From: Hyphomicrobiales bacterium | GTDB lineage: Bacteria; Pseudomonadota; Alphaproteobacteria; Rhizobiales; Rhizobiaceae | Assembly (NCBI GenBank): GCA_900469615.1 | Contig: UBYA01000001.1 | Location: 310,001 to 374,000 of the forward strand | DNA length: 64,000 bases | Direction: 5' to 3' | Shown here: piece after piece, positions 1 through 9,179 of the stretch | Position numbering within the stretch: the stretch's first letter is position 1 | How the letters are laid out: the number at the start of each line of letters is the position of its first letter | Program-made: the position numbers and the translations under genes | Notes under the pieces: generated by a model | Databases searched by the model: none | The model's input: only the letters and a program-made list of their open reading frames with translations | What the model was told of the DNA's origin: nothing

Positions 1-55
1 ACAATACGAACAACAGCATCCCATAGGCCAGCCCATCGAACAGAAGGGTCAACAT
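1..55 (-). CDS. LivH-like branched-chain amino acid ABC permease, N-terminal end only
   Basis: Only the first 18 codons lie in the window; the gene runs off the left edge. The translation begins MLTLLFDGLAYGM, a hydrophobic start typical of LivH-type inner-membrane permeases of branched-chain amino acid (HAAT) importers. A strong ribosome binding site, GGGAGG, sits 4 to 5 bases before the ATG at 55. It is divergent from the gallate-type operon at 337, so the importer could bring in an aromatic acid used by that operon; HAAT importers often do this. The call rests on a very short peptide and could be another permease of the same fold. Confidence 0.55.
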   Translation of the reverse strand, partial: MLTLLFDGLAYGMLLFVL

Positions 56-336
56 GTTTCCTCCCCGTGCGGCCGATGTTCTTGATTCTCGGGCAGCACG
101 TCGCGTTGCGGACCCGTCGAAATCGGGCCCGGTTTTCTCGCGTTAACGTGGAGGCATCGGGGATGGAAGGCTATTTCAAAATGGCCCGCAAGACATAACA
201 AATAGCTATAATGTGCGTAGGGTTTCGCCGGCCTCGACAGTTACCTATAGCCAAATATTATCGGATCGGCCTTAGTTCCAAATTGGCAAACCACTCTTCC
301 AGGCGTGATATCTCCCCAACAGGAAGGAGACATCAA

Positions 337-1071
337 ATGTCGGAAAAGAAGACCGCACTCGTCGTTAGCGCCCATGCCGCCGATTTCGTCTGGCGCTGCG
401 GAGGCGCGATCGCCCTGCACGCGGACAAGGGGTATGACGTAACGGTCGTCTGCCTCTCGTTCGGTGAGCGCGGAGAGTCAGCCAAGCTTTGGAAAGAGAG
501 CGGCATGACGCTGGAGAAGGTCAAGGCGGCAAGGCGTAACGAGGCGGAGAGGGCTGCGAAAGCGCTCGGCGTCCATGATCTCGTCAGCTTCGACCTCGGC
601 GATTATCCGCTGCGATTGACGGACGAGGACAAGTATCGTCTCGTAGACGTGATCCGCGACGTGCAGCCCGCCTTCATGCTGAGCCACTCCCAGTACGATC
701 CCTACAACACGGACCACATGTATGCCACGCAAGTCGCCCTCGAAGCCCGCATGATTGCCCAGGCCTGGGGACATAATCCCGGCCAGAAGGTGCTCGGCGC
801 CCCGCAGCTGTACCTCTTCGAGCCGCACCAGACCGAACAGATGGGCTGGAAGCCGGACGTCTTTCTCGACATCACCCCGGTATGGGAGAAAAAGCGCGCC
901 GCGATCGAATGCATGGAAGGCCAGGAGCATTTGTGGGAATTCTACACGCGTGTCGCTCAGAATCGCGCCAACCACTTCCAGCGTAATTCCGGCGGCCAGT
1001 CCGGTGGTCGGGCATCGAAGTATGCGGAAGGATTCCAGTCGGTCTTTCCGCGAACGGTCGACGAACTTTGA
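337..1071 (+). CDS. galB: 4-oxalomesaconate hydratase, GalB/PIG-L (LmbE) family
   Basis: The protein has 244 residues and the LmbE/PIG-L fold signature: an AHAAD metal-binding motif at residues 12-16 (usually AHPDD) and HSQYDPYNTDH at about 117-127. PIG-L proteins are mostly deacetylases, but GalB of the Pseudomonas gallate pathway belongs to this family and hydrates 4-oxalomesaconate. The next genes encode GalC-like and GalD-like proteins, which makes GalB the best reading. An upstream in-frame ATG at 211 exists, but the ATG at 337 follows AAGGAGA at good spacing and begins where the family homology begins. It is first in an operon whose later genes overlap or nearly touch. Likely cytoplasmic. 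Confidence 0.82.
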   Translation: MSEKKTALVVSAHAADFVWRCGGAIALHADKGYDVTVVCLSFGERGESAKLWKESGMTLEKVKAARRNEAERAAKALGVHDLVSFDLGDYPLRLTDEDKYRLVDVIRDVQPAFMLSHSQYDPYNTDHMYATQVALEARMIAQAWGHNPGQKVLGAPQLYLFEPHQTEQMGWKPDVFLDITPVWEKKRAAIECMEGQEHLWEFYTRVAQNRANHFQRNSGGQSGGRASKYAEGFQSVFPRTVDEL

Positions 1072-1091
1072 CCGAACCCGGGAGGATGAAA

Positions 1092-2054
1092 ATGGAGCCA
1101 TGCTTCGACATCGCGCACCTGGCGCACGTCGAGATGTACACGAACAAGTTCGATGAAAGTCTCGATTTCTTTCTGCGCGTCTATGGGTTGACGCTATCCG
1201 CTCAAGAAGAGAAGTCCGCATATCTTCGGGCATGGGACGACTACGAGTTTCACACTCTGAAGCTGACGCGCCACCACACGACGGGCGTTGGTCACATCGC
1301 CTATCGCGCGTCGTCGCCGGAGGCGCTGGAGCGCAGGGTGAAAGCGATCGAGGAGAGCGGCTATAAGGTGCTCGGCTGGGTTGACGGCGACCAGGGCCAC
1401 GGACGGGCCTTCCGCTTCGAGGATCCGTTCGGGCACGTATTCGAGATCTATTACGATACCGTGCGCTACCAGCCGCCGGAAGAGCACAAGCCCGCACTGA
1501 AAAATATCGCATCCCGGTATCATGGACAGGGATGCCACCCGCGCCGCCTGGATCATTTGAACCTGCTGGCCAGCGAAGTCACCGAATTCCGGCGCTTCAT
1601 GCAGACGTGCCTTGGCTCGCGGGTCACCGAGATGATCCAGCTTGACAACGGCAGGATCGGCGGCTGCTGGTTCACGATCAACAACAAGGGATATGATCTC
1701 GCCTGCACCGAGGAGCATGGAAAGGGCAACGCGCGCCTGCACCACGTCACCTATGCGACGGATACGCGCGAAGAAATCCTCCGGGCCGCCGACATTTTTC
1801 TCGAGAACGGTGTGCATATCGAGACCGGACCGCACAAGCACGCGATCCAGGGGACTTTCTTCCTCTACGTCTGGGAGCCCGCAGGCAACCGGGTCGAATT
1901 GGCCAATGCCGGCGCGCGCCTGATCCTTGCTCCGGATTGGGAGCCCGTCGTCTGGACAGAGGCCGAGCGCAGGAAGGGGCAGGCCTGGGGCCTGAAGACC
2001 ATCGAGACATTCCATACCCACGGCACACCGCCTGTGGAGACGAAAGGGGACTAA
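1092..2054 (+). CDS. Two-domain VOC-superfamily extradiol ring-cleavage dioxygenase
   Basis: The protein has 320 residues and two tandem VOC domains, as in BphC/XylE-type catechol dioxygenases. The Fe(II) ligands of that family are present in the C-terminal domain: His155 (RLDHLNLL), His218 (LHHVTY) and Glu269 (NRVEL), at the spacing expected for BphC. It should open an ortho-dihydroxylated aromatic ring. Between galB-like and galC-like genes it is the candidate gallate or protocatechuate-type dioxygenase, although the known gallate dioxygenase GalA is a LigAB-type protein. I chose the ATG at 1092 because GGGAGG at 1080-1085 is well placed for it and too close to the ATG at 1086. Substrate is inference. 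Confidence 0.85.
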   Translation: MEPCFDIAHLAHVEMYTNKFDESLDFFLRVYGLTLSAQEEKSAYLRAWDDYEFHTLKLTRHHTTGVGHIAYRASSPEALERRVKAIEESGYKVLGWVDGDQGHGRAFRFEDPFGHVFEIYYDTVRYQPPEEHKPALKNIASRYHGQGCHPRRLDHLNLLASEVTEFRRFMQTCLGSRVTEMIQLDNGRIGGCWFTINNKGYDLACTEEHGKGNARLHHVTYATDTREEILRAADIFLENGVHIETGPHKHAIQGTFFLYVWEPAGNRVELANAGARLILAPDWEPVVWTEAERRKGQAWGLKTIETFHTHGTPPVETKGD

Positions 2055-2055
2055 A

Positions 2056-2727
2056 ATGGGCGTCGTCGTACAGAACATCACACGGGCGGACCATTCGGTC
2101 ATCGAACGTCTTGCGGCTGCCGGCGTTGCAACCGTGCACGAGGCCCAGGGCCGCAAGGGCCTGCTTGCCAGCCACATGCGGCCAATCTATCCCGGTGCCC
2201 GGATCGCGGGATCGGCCGTTACGATTTCCGCACCTCCCGGCGACAATTGGATGATCCACGTTGCGATCGAGCAGATCAGGGAGGGTGACATTCTGGTGCT
2301 TGCGCCGACCTCGCCAAGCGAGGATGGCTACTTTGGGGACCTGCTTGCCACATCGGCGCTTGCGCGCGGCTGCCGCGGACTGATCATCGATGCCGGCGTG
2401 CGTGACGTCAGGGATCTGACGGCCATGAATTTTCCGGTCTGGTCGAAGGCTGTTTCAGCGCAGGGCACGGTCAAGGAGACATTGGGTTCGGTGAACGTGC
2501 CGGTCGTATGCGCCAACGCCTATATCGAGGCGGGCGACGTCATCATCGCCGATGATGACGGTGTCTGCGTCGTCAAGCGTGCGGAAGCTGAAGGGGTTGC
2601 GGTTGCCACGGAGAAGCGGCTTGCCAACGAGGACGCCAAGCGCAAGCGGCTTGCGGCGGGCGAACTCGGCTTGGATATCTACGGGATGCGGCCGAAGCTG
2701 GAAGCAAAAGGACTAAAATATGTATGA
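2056..2727 (+). CDS. galC: 4-carboxy-4-hydroxy-2-oxoadipate aldolase, RraA-like (GalC/LigK/ProA)
   Basis: The protein has 223 residues of the RraA-like class II aldolase fold. The Mg2+/substrate loop is visible as [15 protein letters not shown] followed by IIDAGVRD, with the conserved Arg and Asp. The C-terminus (GLDIYGMR, then GLKYV) matches LigK/ProA-type aldolases rather than the RNase E regulator RraA. This enzyme cleaves 4-carboxy-4-hydroxy-2-oxoadipate to pyruvate and oxaloacetate, the last step of gallate and protocatechuate 4,5-cleavage routes. It starts one base after the dioxygenase stop codon and its end overlaps the next gene by 8 bases, so translation is probably coupled. Confidence 0.88.
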   Translation: MGVVVQNITRADHSVIERLAAAGVATVHEAQGRKGLLASHMRPIYPGARIAGSAVTISAPPGDNWMIHVAIEQIREGDILVLAPTSPSEDGYFGDLLATSALARGCRGLIIDAGVRDVRDLTAMNFPVWSKAVSAQGTVKETLGSVNVPVVCANAYIEAGDVIIADDDGVCVVKRAEAEGVAVATEKRLANEDAKRKRLAAGELGLDIYGMRPKLEAKGLKYV

Positions 2728-3820
2728 GGAGGGCATCCGCTGCCTGTGGATGCGCGGCGGCACATCGAAAGGCGCCTATTTCATTGCCAGCGATCTTCCA
2801 GGCGACAGGACGGAGCGCGATGAACTGCTCTTGAGAATCATGGGCTCTCCGGATCCGCGGCAGATCGACGGTATCGGCGGCGCCGATCCGCTGACGTCGA
2901 AGGTCGCGGTTCTTTCCCCGGCCAGCAGGGATGACGCCGATGTCGATTACCTGTTTCTCCAGGTCTTCGTCGACAAGGCGCTGGTGAGCGATGCGCAGGG
3001 CTGCGGCAATATCCTCGCAGGTGTCGGACCGGCGGCGATCGAACGGGGACTGGTGCCGGCCGCAGGCGAGGTCACTCCCGTCAGAATCCACATGGTCAAC
3101 TCCGGCGAAGTCGCCGTCGCCAAGGTCAGCACGCCGGGCGGCAGAGTAAGCTATGTCGGCGATACAGGCATCGCCGGCGTGCCGGGACACCATGCTGCGG
3201 TTCCGATCCTGTTCACCAATACGGAAGGCTCGATGTGCGGGTCGCTTCTGCCGACAGGCAACGAGATCGACGTTATCGACGGGGTCGAGGCGACGCTCAT
3301 CGATAACGGGATGCCTTGCGTGATCATGCGGGCATCGGACTTCGGCCTGACGGGGCAGGAGACGCGCGAAGAGATCGAAGCCAACGACGCACTCAAGCAG
3401 CGGATCGAGTCCATCCGCCTGCAGGCCGGGCGGATGATGAACCTCGGCGATGTCGGAACGGCGTCGGCCCCGAAGATGACTCTCGTGTCGGAACCGGTCA
3501 GGGGGGGCGCGATCAACACGCGTAGCTTCATACCCCATCGGGTCCATGCCTCAGTCGGGGTGCTGGCCGCCGTTACCGTTGCAACGGCAACCCGCATTGC
3601 TGGAACGCACGCCAACAAGCTTGTCGCCGCACCGTCGGACGGACGGTATCGTATCGAGCATCCAACGGGCGAAATGGAAGTGTTCCTGGAAATGGACGCG
3701 CACGGAAGCGTGACAGGGGCCGGCACGGTGAGGACCGCGCGGAAGCTGTTCGACGGATATGTCTTTCCCGCCGAGCAGGTGCGGAAACCAGATTCCCTCA
3801 CCATAGGGACTAGCTCATGA
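2720..3820 (+). CDS. galD: 4-oxalomesaconate tautomerase, PrpF-like (GalD)
   Basis: The protein has 366 residues of the PrpF/AcnD-accessory family (diaminopimelate epimerase-like fold). The N-terminal [11 protein letters not shown] motif and the segments [13 protein letters not shown] and GGAINTRSF are hallmarks. In gallate degradation GalD interconverts keto and enol forms of 4-oxalomesaconate so that GalB can hydrate it. Adjacent galB-like and galC-like genes favour GalD over PrpF, a methylcitrate-pathway isomerase that would neighbour prpB/prpC/acnD. It overlaps the previous gene by 8 bases and is the last gene of the operon; about 250 bases without a convincing gene follow. Confidence 0.86.
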   Translation: MYEEGIRCLWMRGGTSKGAYFIASDLPGDRTERDELLLRIMGSPDPRQIDGIGGADPLTSKVAVLSPASRDDADVDYLFLQVFVDKALVSDAQGCGNILAGVGPAAIERGLVPAAGEVTPVRIHMVNSGEVAVAKVSTPGGRVSYVGDTGIAGVPGHHAAVPILFTNTEGSMCGSLLPTGNEIDVIDGVEATLIDNGMPCVIMRASDFGLTGQETREEIEANDALKQRIESIRLQAGRMMNLGDVGTASAPKMTLVSEPVRGGAINTRSFIPHRVHASVGVLAAVTVATATRIAGTHANKLVAAPSDGRYRIEHPTGEMEVFLEMDAHGSVTGAGTVRTARKLFDGYVFPAEQVRKPDSLTIGTSS

Positions 3821-4077
3821 AAGATCGCCTTTTGCGATGGACTACTCTTTCGTCACCGGACTGTTCTTGTTGCGCTACCGTCTTGGGATCGCGCTTTTTT
3901 CTTTTCGGACAGACTTGACCGGTGCAATGCATGCAGGACATCCAGTTCCCGGCCTGAGGCGGCAATCCGGCGGGAAAGTGCTGGCAGACATCCTGAAAGC
4001 GCCATTTGCGGCTGTGATCGCCACCATGTATTTGAATCATGGTTCTTGAGCGGAAGTTGTTTGTCGGGGAGAGCTTC

Positions 4078-4548
4078 ATGTCGGAGACGCATGTGGTTTG
4101 CGAGGTTCGTTATCATATCGATCGGGACGCCCTCGACGAATTCAGGATATACGCACGGACCTGGATGAGGCTTATCGAACGTCATGGCGGAAAACACGAC
4201 GGGTATCTCATCTCTCGACAGGCTCCCGTTGGCGCCGCCATGAGCTTCCCGGCAGTCGGGAACGAGGATGCGTCCGTCGTTGCCGTCGCGCGTTTCGCAT
4301 TTCCTGATGATGCGAGTTACTTGCGCTATCGGGATGAGGTCGGAAGAGATCCCGACGGTATCGAAGCGAATTTGCGATACGGCACAAACCCGCCGTTCAA
4401 ACGGTACGAGCGGACCTTTCTCGAGCATTTGCTTCGAATAAATGAGGCACTGCGTTCAAATTGCAAATTATGCCGAGGTTTCGGCCCTGACTACCGGAAA
4501 TCGCCGGCCTTGGGGAATGGGCCCGCCATAGCATCGCGCTCGGGATAA
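4078..4548 (+). CDS. NIPSNAP-family protein with an unusual C-terminal tail
   Basis: The protein has 156 residues. The first 120 resemble the NIPSNAP dimeric alpha/beta-barrel family: VCEVRYHID at the start, ALDEFRIYARTW, and a closing KRYERTFLEHL. NIPSNAP domains are about 100-110 residues and have no firmly assigned enzyme activity, but they are frequent in aromatic catabolic clusters. The last 35 residues (after FLEHL) include two cysteines and have no family resemblance, so they may be readthrough past an old stop. The ATG at 4078 is preceded by GGGGAGAG. It stands alone between the galD-like gene and the GntR regulator. Confidence 0.7.
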   Translation: MSETHVVCEVRYHIDRDALDEFRIYARTWMRLIERHGGKHDGYLISRQAPVGAAMSFPAVGNEDASVVAVARFAFPDDASYLRYRDEVGRDPDGIEANLRYGTNPPFKRYERTFLEHLLRINEALRSNCKLCRGFGPDYRKSPALGNGPAIASRSG

Positions 4549-4755
4549 GTGTCCGATCTACCGATCGGCCGGCTCCGTGCTCCGTTTGACATGGTGCCCG
4601 AAGCCGCCGGATCAAGCCAACGGATCTCGGTGCTCCAATGGCACCGAGGACGACCCGCCGTCATGGACCTATGGCCATTCTGAAAAGCTCACCGCTCGCC
4701 CCGCACGGGCATTGCGGCAGTTGCTTTTTGACTCAGTCCATGGCCACCCGGCGAC

Positions 4756-5448
4756 CTATTTCGTGCTCAGGTCCTGCGTAATGAAATCGGCTGTTTGCTC
4801 ATAATGCCGCTGCAGCAGACGGACGGCGTCTTCGGCCTGTCTGTTGAGCACCGTCTTGAGAATGGTTGCATGTTCTTCGGCCACATTCCGCACTCTGAAC
4901 GCCTTGCGGCTGGATAGCGATCGATAGCGGTGCAGCCTGTCGGCCAGTTGCTCGCAGAAACCGATCAGCGGGCGGGACGCACAGTTGCCGATCAGCAGCG
5001 CGTGAAAATTCCGGTGGTGGAAGTCCCACTCCGGATTGTTTTCAAAGTGTTCCGGATCAAGCGAACGTGGCGTTCTGTCAAGCCGGTGATGGGCGACGAG
5101 CAGGGCCTCCTCCCACTCCGCGTTGGCGTTCGCCATTGATTCGCGAAGCGCCAGCCCCTCCACCCAGCAGCGGGTCTTGGTCAGTTCGGCCAGCTCGTCC
5201 AGGCTGATCGACTGGACGAAAAACCCGCGCTGCTCCTTGCCCACGACCAAGTCTTCTGAGGTCAGGCGGTTGAGCGCCTCCCGCAAGGGCGTCTGGCCGG
5301 CACCGTACTGCTCCATAAGGAAGCGGAGCTGAAGTTTGCGCCCCGGCTCCAGTCGGGCCGAAAGGATGTCGGCCTTCAGCCGTTCATAGATGCCGGTCGC
5401 CAGCGTTGCGGGGCTTTCTCCGCCTCGATTGAGCAAATTCGTGTTCAT
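4756..5448 (-). CDS. GntR-family regulator, FadR/FCD type
   Basis: The protein has 230 residues with an N-terminal winged helix (about 18-75, including QTPLREALNRL) and a C-terminal all-helical FCD ligand-binding domain with the usual metal-site pattern (DFHHRNFHALL, then EEHATIL near the end). FCD regulators usually repress and are released by a small carboxylic acid. It is divergent from the amidohydrolase gene at 5572, and two short dyads lie between them, so it probably controls the 5.6-13.3 kb aromatic operon and itself. The ATG at 5448 follows GAGAG. Confidence 0.9.
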   Translation of the reverse strand: MNTNLLNRGGESPATLATGIYERLKADILSARLEPGRKLQLRFLMEQYGAGQTPLREALNRLTSEDLVVGKEQRGFFVQSISLDELAELTKTRCWVEGLALRESMANANAEWEEALLVAHHRLDRTPRSLDPEHFENNPEWDFHHRNFHALLIGNCASRPLIGFCEQLADRLHRYRSLSSRKAFRVRNVAEEHATILKTVLNRQAEDAVRLLQRHYEQTADFITQDLSTK

Positions 5449-5476
5449 GATTCTCTCGGATGCCGTAGCTGCCTTT

Positions 5477-5548
5477 TATATACATGTAGCGATGCAATTC
5501 GCAAAATTTATAAATTATTGGCTTGCATTTCAGATTTTGTATATTACA
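5477..5548. promoter_or_regulatory. Divergent control region with two short dyads, candidate GntR operators
   Basis: In the 123-base AT-rich gap between the GntR gene and the amidohydrolase gene I see a palindrome TACATGTA at 5481-5488 and an inverted repeat TGTA-TAT-TACA at 5538-5548. The second overlaps a plausible -10 (TATATT, 5540-5545) with TTGGCT at 5518-5523 as -35, 16 bases apart. FCD/GntR proteins often bind TGTA-type dyads. A repressor bound at 5538-5548 would block RNA polymerase. Inference from position and symmetry only. Confidence 0.4.
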
Positions 5549-5571
5549 CCCTCTTTTCGAGGAGAATGGTC

Positions 5572-6678
5572 ATGGATGGAGTGCGAGATAATTCCCTGCG
5601 TCTGAAGCCGGGTTGCCTGTGCGGCGGTGTCGATATTCATTGCCACGTCGTCCCGTCCCGCTTTCCCGAGACGCCGGGGCCCGGCCCCCTGAAGGGTTGG
5701 CCTTCGATGGTTGCATCTGGCGAGTGCCACGCGACCGTAGTCATCGATGACAAGCCGTACCGGACCGTCAACGATGCCTGCTGGGTCGCGGAGCGGCGGC
5801 TGGAAGAGATGGATAAGACGGGCATTCGCATCCAGGCTCTGTCGCCCATGCCGGAACTGTTCGGCTATTGGATCCGGGCTGGCGCCGCCAACGATCTCGT
5901 GCGTCATGTGAACGATAGCATTGCCGCACTGGTGGCGGAGGGCGAGGGTCGGTTTGTCGGGCTTGGCGGCGTGGCTCTGCAGGATATTGATCTCGCCATC
6001 GAAGAGCTTCGCCGAGTGGTTCTGGATCTGGGATTTGCCGGCGTGGAGATCGGCAGCAATATCAACGGAGTGCCGGTAGGCGATCCGCGTCTTGATCCGT
6101 TTTTCGAAGAGGCCGAAAAGCTGGGCGCGGCGATCTTCGTCCATGCGGTCCGCCCGGCGGGCATGGATCGGCTTGTGGGGCCCGCGCCTTTGCAGCAGGT
6201 GCTGGGCTACCCGACGGACGTCGGTCTTGCCGCGGCATCCGTCATCACGAGTGGATTGCTTTTGAAGTTTCCGCGACTTCGGATCGCCTTCAGCCATGGC
6301 GGCGGCACATTTGCCTCGCTGCTGCCGAGGCTGCAGCAGGGCTATTTTGCCTTCCCCGCCTTGCGGGAGAGCATGGCGGAGTCCCCCATCGTCCAGGCCC
6401 GCAGAATCTACGTCGATTCTCTCGTCTTCGATGTCGAGACGCTTCGCCGCGCCGTCTCCGTCTTCGGCGAGGATCGGGTGATGATCGGTACTGATTATCC
6501 CTTCAATTTCCGGGATGCGGATCCGGTCGCCAGCATCCAGTCGGCGTTTGCCGACGAGGCTCTCCGCGATCGTTTGATCTTCCGGAACGCCCTGGATTTT
6601 CTTGGTCTAGACAAGGTTTTTTCAAATGAGCGACTTTCCCGTGACGAGTTTGCGCAGCGTCGAGCTGTCAACTCCTGA
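5572..6678 (+). CDS. Amidohydrolase_2 family decarboxylase/hydrolase, ACMSD-like
   Basis: The protein has 368 residues of the metal-dependent amidohydrolase_2 fold. Metal and catalytic residues are visible: DIHCHVVP (His23, His25), FVHAVRP, the SHGGG motif and GTDYPF near the end. This set matches the ACMSD / gamma-resorcylate decarboxylase group, which removes CO2 from aromatic or ring-opened carboxylates without oxygen. In this operon it could decarboxylate the substrate before hydroxylation or a ring-cleavage product. The ATG at 5572 was chosen because CGAGGAG precedes it by 7 bases. Its 3' end overlaps the next gene by 53 bases, so the last ~15 residues may be a dispensable extension. Confidence 0.85.
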   Translation: MDGVRDNSLRLKPGCLCGGVDIHCHVVPSRFPETPGPGPLKGWPSMVASGECHATVVIDDKPYRTVNDACWVAERRLEEMDKTGIRIQALSPMPELFGYWIRAGAANDLVRHVNDSIAALVAEGEGRFVGLGGVALQDIDLAIEELRRVVLDLGFAGVEIGSNINGVPVGDPRLDPFFEEAEKLGAAIFVHAVRPAGMDRLVGPAPLQQVLGYPTDVGLAAASVITSGLLLKFPRLRIAFSHGGGTFASLLPRLQQGYFAFPALRESMAESPIVQARRIYVDSLVFDVETLRRAVSVFGEDRVMIGTDYPFNFRDADPVASIQSAFADEALRDRLIFRNALDFLGLDKVFSNERLSRDEFAQRRAVNS

Positions 6679-7516
6679 CATCGCCGGCTCCGTCGATTTC
6701 TATACCCGCGTCTGGGGTCTCGACGTCGTCGCGGAGGCGGGGGGCAAGGTCTTTCTTGCCGCGACCGGCGATGACTTTCACGTACTCGAGCTGAAGGCCG
6801 GCGAGCGCTCCGAGTTGCGCAAGATCAGCTTCCGCGTCGGCTCCTCGTCGGATCTGCAAATGTTGGCAGGTCGCACCGTTGCGGCGGGCTGCACTGCGTT
6901 GCGCGAGCTCGGAGAGGCTGATGCGCCATCGGGGGGACACCGCTTCGTGGTACGCGAGCCGCAAGGCTCGGTTCTCGAATTCGTGCATGGCGATATCCGC
7001 AAGCAGGCAAAACTCGTCGCCAATCGTCCCTGCCGCCTCGCGCATGTCAACGTCAACAGCAACGATGTCGAGGGGCTGTCTTCCTTCTATCAGTCCGTCC
7101 TTGGTTTTCGCCTGACCGACCGTTCGAAGATGATGGCATTCCTGCGTTGCAACGATGACCATCATGCCGTCGTGCTCGCGGAAGCGGCCGCGAATGGCCT
7201 CAACCATATCGCTTTTCTGATGCCGGACCTGGAATCGGTGATGCGCGGCTCCGGCCGGGTCGTCGATGCCGGGACGCCGATCGGCTGGGGTATCGGCCGG
7301 CATGGTCCGGGAGACAATGTCTTTGCCTACTTCGTCGATCCGATGGGAGTCGTGGTCGAGTACACCGCTGAGGTGCTGCAGGTCGATGACGGCTACAAGG
7401 TCAAGGGGCCGTCCGAATGGACGTGGCCGCCGGGCCGCACAGATCACTGGGGTATCGCCCCGCCAAAGAGCGAGGCCTGCAAGAAGGCTCAGCTGACGAT
7501 CGGTTTCGCCAAGTGA
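6626..7516 (+). CDS. Two-domain VOC-superfamily extradiol dioxygenase
   Basis: The protein has 296 residues with two VOC repeats (about 8-120 and 136-250). The C-terminal repeat has the Fe(II)-binding triad His140 (RLAHVNVN), His194 (LNHIAFL) and Glu245 (VVVEYTAE). It should cleave a catecholic ring next to the diol. The neighbouring FAD hydroxylase would make the diol and the downstream FAH-type or alpha/beta hydrolase would process the product. It is only distantly similar to the VOC dioxygenase at 1092, so the two are not a recent duplication. Its start lies inside the end of the preceding gene (53-base overlap). Confidence 0.85.
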   Translation: MSDFPVTSLRSVELSTPDIAGSVDFYTRVWGLDVVAEAGGKVFLAATGDDFHVLELKAGERSELRKISFRVGSSSDLQMLAGRTVAAGCTALRELGEADAPSGGHRFVVREPQGSVLEFVHGDIRKQAKLVANRPCRLAHVNVNSNDVEGLSSFYQSVLGFRLTDRSKMMAFLRCNDDHHAVVLAEAAANGLNHIAFLMPDLESVMRGSGRVVDAGTPIGWGIGRHGPGDNVFAYFVDPMGVVVEYTAEVLQVDDGYKVKGPSEWTWPPGRTDHWGIAPPKSEACKKAQLTIGFAK

Positions 7517-7553
7517 CGGATCGGTGAAAGACAAGCAATTCAGAGGTTTCCAA

Positions 7554-9131
7554 GTGCATAGCGAAAATGAAGTTTCCGGTCGTTACGATGTCCTGGTGGT
7601 CGGTTTTGGACCGGCCGGAGCGGTTGCCGCCGGTATGCTTGGGCAAAAGGGGTATTCGACGCTGGTCGTCGACCGGCTGACCGGCATCTACGACAAGCCG
7701 AGAGCAATTGCACTCGACCATGAGATATTCCGCCATTTCGACAATATGGGCGTGGCCGAGGCGATCCGTCCCTTCGTCGCGCCATTCACGGCCTCGCAGC
7801 ATTTCGGAGCCAAAGGCCAGCTGATCCGCCGCATCGACATGGTGGCCCAACCCTATCCACTTGGTTACACGCCGAGCATGGTCTTTACTCAGCCGCCGGT
7901 CGAGGCGGTGCTGCGCAACCATGCCGGAAGCTTCGATTGCGTGACGATCGAGCTGGGAACCGAACTGATCGACTTTTCGGATACCGGCGAAGAGGTGGTC
8001 GCGAGATTGAAGGATGCCGGCGGCAATGTCCGGACGGTATCGGCGCGCTTCATGATCGGCTGCGATGGCGCATGGAGCACTGTTCGTCAGCATTCCGGCA
8101 TGAAGCTCGAAGATCTCGTCTTCGACGAACCCTGGCTGGTCGTCGACGTCAAGGTGCATGAGGAGGTGCTCGGCAAGCTGCCGTCGACGTCGGCGCAGTT
8201 CTGCGATCCGGCGCGGCCGACAAGCTTTATCATGGGGCCGGAAAATCATCGCCGCTGGGAGATCATGCTTCTGCAAGGCGAAGATCCGCGGGAAATGGAG
8301 AAGCCGGAAAACGTCTGGAAGCTGCTTGCTCCGTGGCTGGCGCCGCAGGATGGCGAATTGTGGCGTGCTGCGGCCTACCGCTTCCACGCGCTGGTCGCTG
8401 ATGTCTGGCGCCGTGGTCGCGTCGCCATCGCCGGCGACGCGGCGCATCAGCAGCCTCCTTTCATCGGCCAGGGCATGTGCCAGGGGCTGCGCGACGTTTC
8501 GAACCTCGTCTGGAAGCTCGATCGCGTGCTCAAAGGACAGTCCTCGCCCGACCTTCTGGACACCTATACCGTCGAGCGCGGACGCCATGTCCGCAGCCTC
8601 ACCGGCAAGATCAAGGCGATCGGCCAGAATGTCTGTGAGCGGGACCCCCAAGCCGCCGAGGCCCGCGACGCGCGGATTCTGGCGGAAGGCGGTGGACAGC
8701 CGCTGACGATCACCCGCCAGGAAATCGTGCCGCCGATCGAGGAAGGCTTGATCGCAGCAGAGGGGACCCCTGCACGCGGACTGTTGTTTCCGCAGCCGGT
8801 CATCGTCGAGCAGGGCGCATTGCGTCTGCTCGACCAGGTGGTCGGAACGGGCTGGCGCGTCTTCATCGACGGCCGGAACGTGAATGCAGGCGAATGCTCC
8901 GATCTTGGCAGCGATATCGAGGGCCTCACCGTCCGCTCCATCGTTCCGGGGAGCGTCGATGTGCAAGAGCCCTCGGTGCTCAAGGAGAAGGATGATGTGC
9001 TCGCCGGCTGGTTCGACCGGCATCATGCCGTTGGCGTCATCGTTCGTCCGGACCACTACGTTTTCGGCGCCGCCAACGACGTCGACAGCCTTCGTCAACA
9101 GCTTACGGAGCTGCGCGGTCGTCTCGCCTGA
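7554..9131 (+). CDS. FAD-dependent aromatic hydroxylase, MhpA/PheA-like
   Basis: The protein has about 525 residues of the class A flavoprotein aromatic hydroxylase family. The dinucleotide fold GFGPAG is at about 17-22, the DG motif is in MIGCDGAWSTVR, and the FAD ribityl motif is in AIAGDAAHQQPPF. The family adds one oxygen to a phenol or aromatic acid using NAD(P)H. Length and C-terminal thioredoxin-like part match 3-(3-hydroxyphenyl)propionate hydroxylase (MhpA) relatives. I prefer the GTG at 7554, preceded by GAGG at 7 bases, to the GTG at 7524, which lacks a good binding site. It should make the diol for the VOC dioxygenase just upstream. Confidence 0.88.
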   Translation: MHSENEVSGRYDVLVVGFGPAGAVAAGMLGQKGYSTLVVDRLTGIYDKPRAIALDHEIFRHFDNMGVAEAIRPFVAPFTASQHFGAKGQLIRRIDMVAQPYPLGYTPSMVFTQPPVEAVLRNHAGSFDCVTIELGTELIDFSDTGEEVVARLKDAGGNVRTVSARFMIGCDGAWSTVRQHSGMKLEDLVFDEPWLVVDVKVHEEVLGKLPSTSAQFCDPARPTSFIMGPENHRRWEIMLLQGEDPREMEKPENVWKLLAPWLAPQDGELWRAAAYRFHALVADVWRRGRVAIAGDAAHQQPPFIGQGMCQGLRDVSNLVWKLDRVLKGQSSPDLLDTYTVERGRHVRSLTGKIKAIGQNVCERDPQAAEARDARILAEGGGQPLTITRQEIVPPIEEGLIAAEGTPARGLLFPQPVIVEQGALRLLDQVVGTGWRVFIDGRNVNAGECSDLGSDIEGLTVRSIVPGSVDVQEPSVLKEKDDVLAGWFDRHHAVGVIVRPDHYVFGAANDVDSLRQQLTELRGRLA

Positions 9132-9179
9132 CGGCCGGTGCAGGCTTCACGATTGAACACCGGTTCCTGGGAGGAAAAC

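Noticed and set aside
207..212. TATAAT box upstream of galB
   Set aside because: No matching -35 at the right distance, so I do not claim a promoter.
3837..4049. Short plus-strand open frame after galD
   Set aside because: No binding site or family match; codon use looks random.
7401..9098. Long open frame of 565 codons on the minus strand
   Set aside because: It lies antisense to the FAD hydroxylase and has no recognisable family; GC-rich third positions open such antisense frames.
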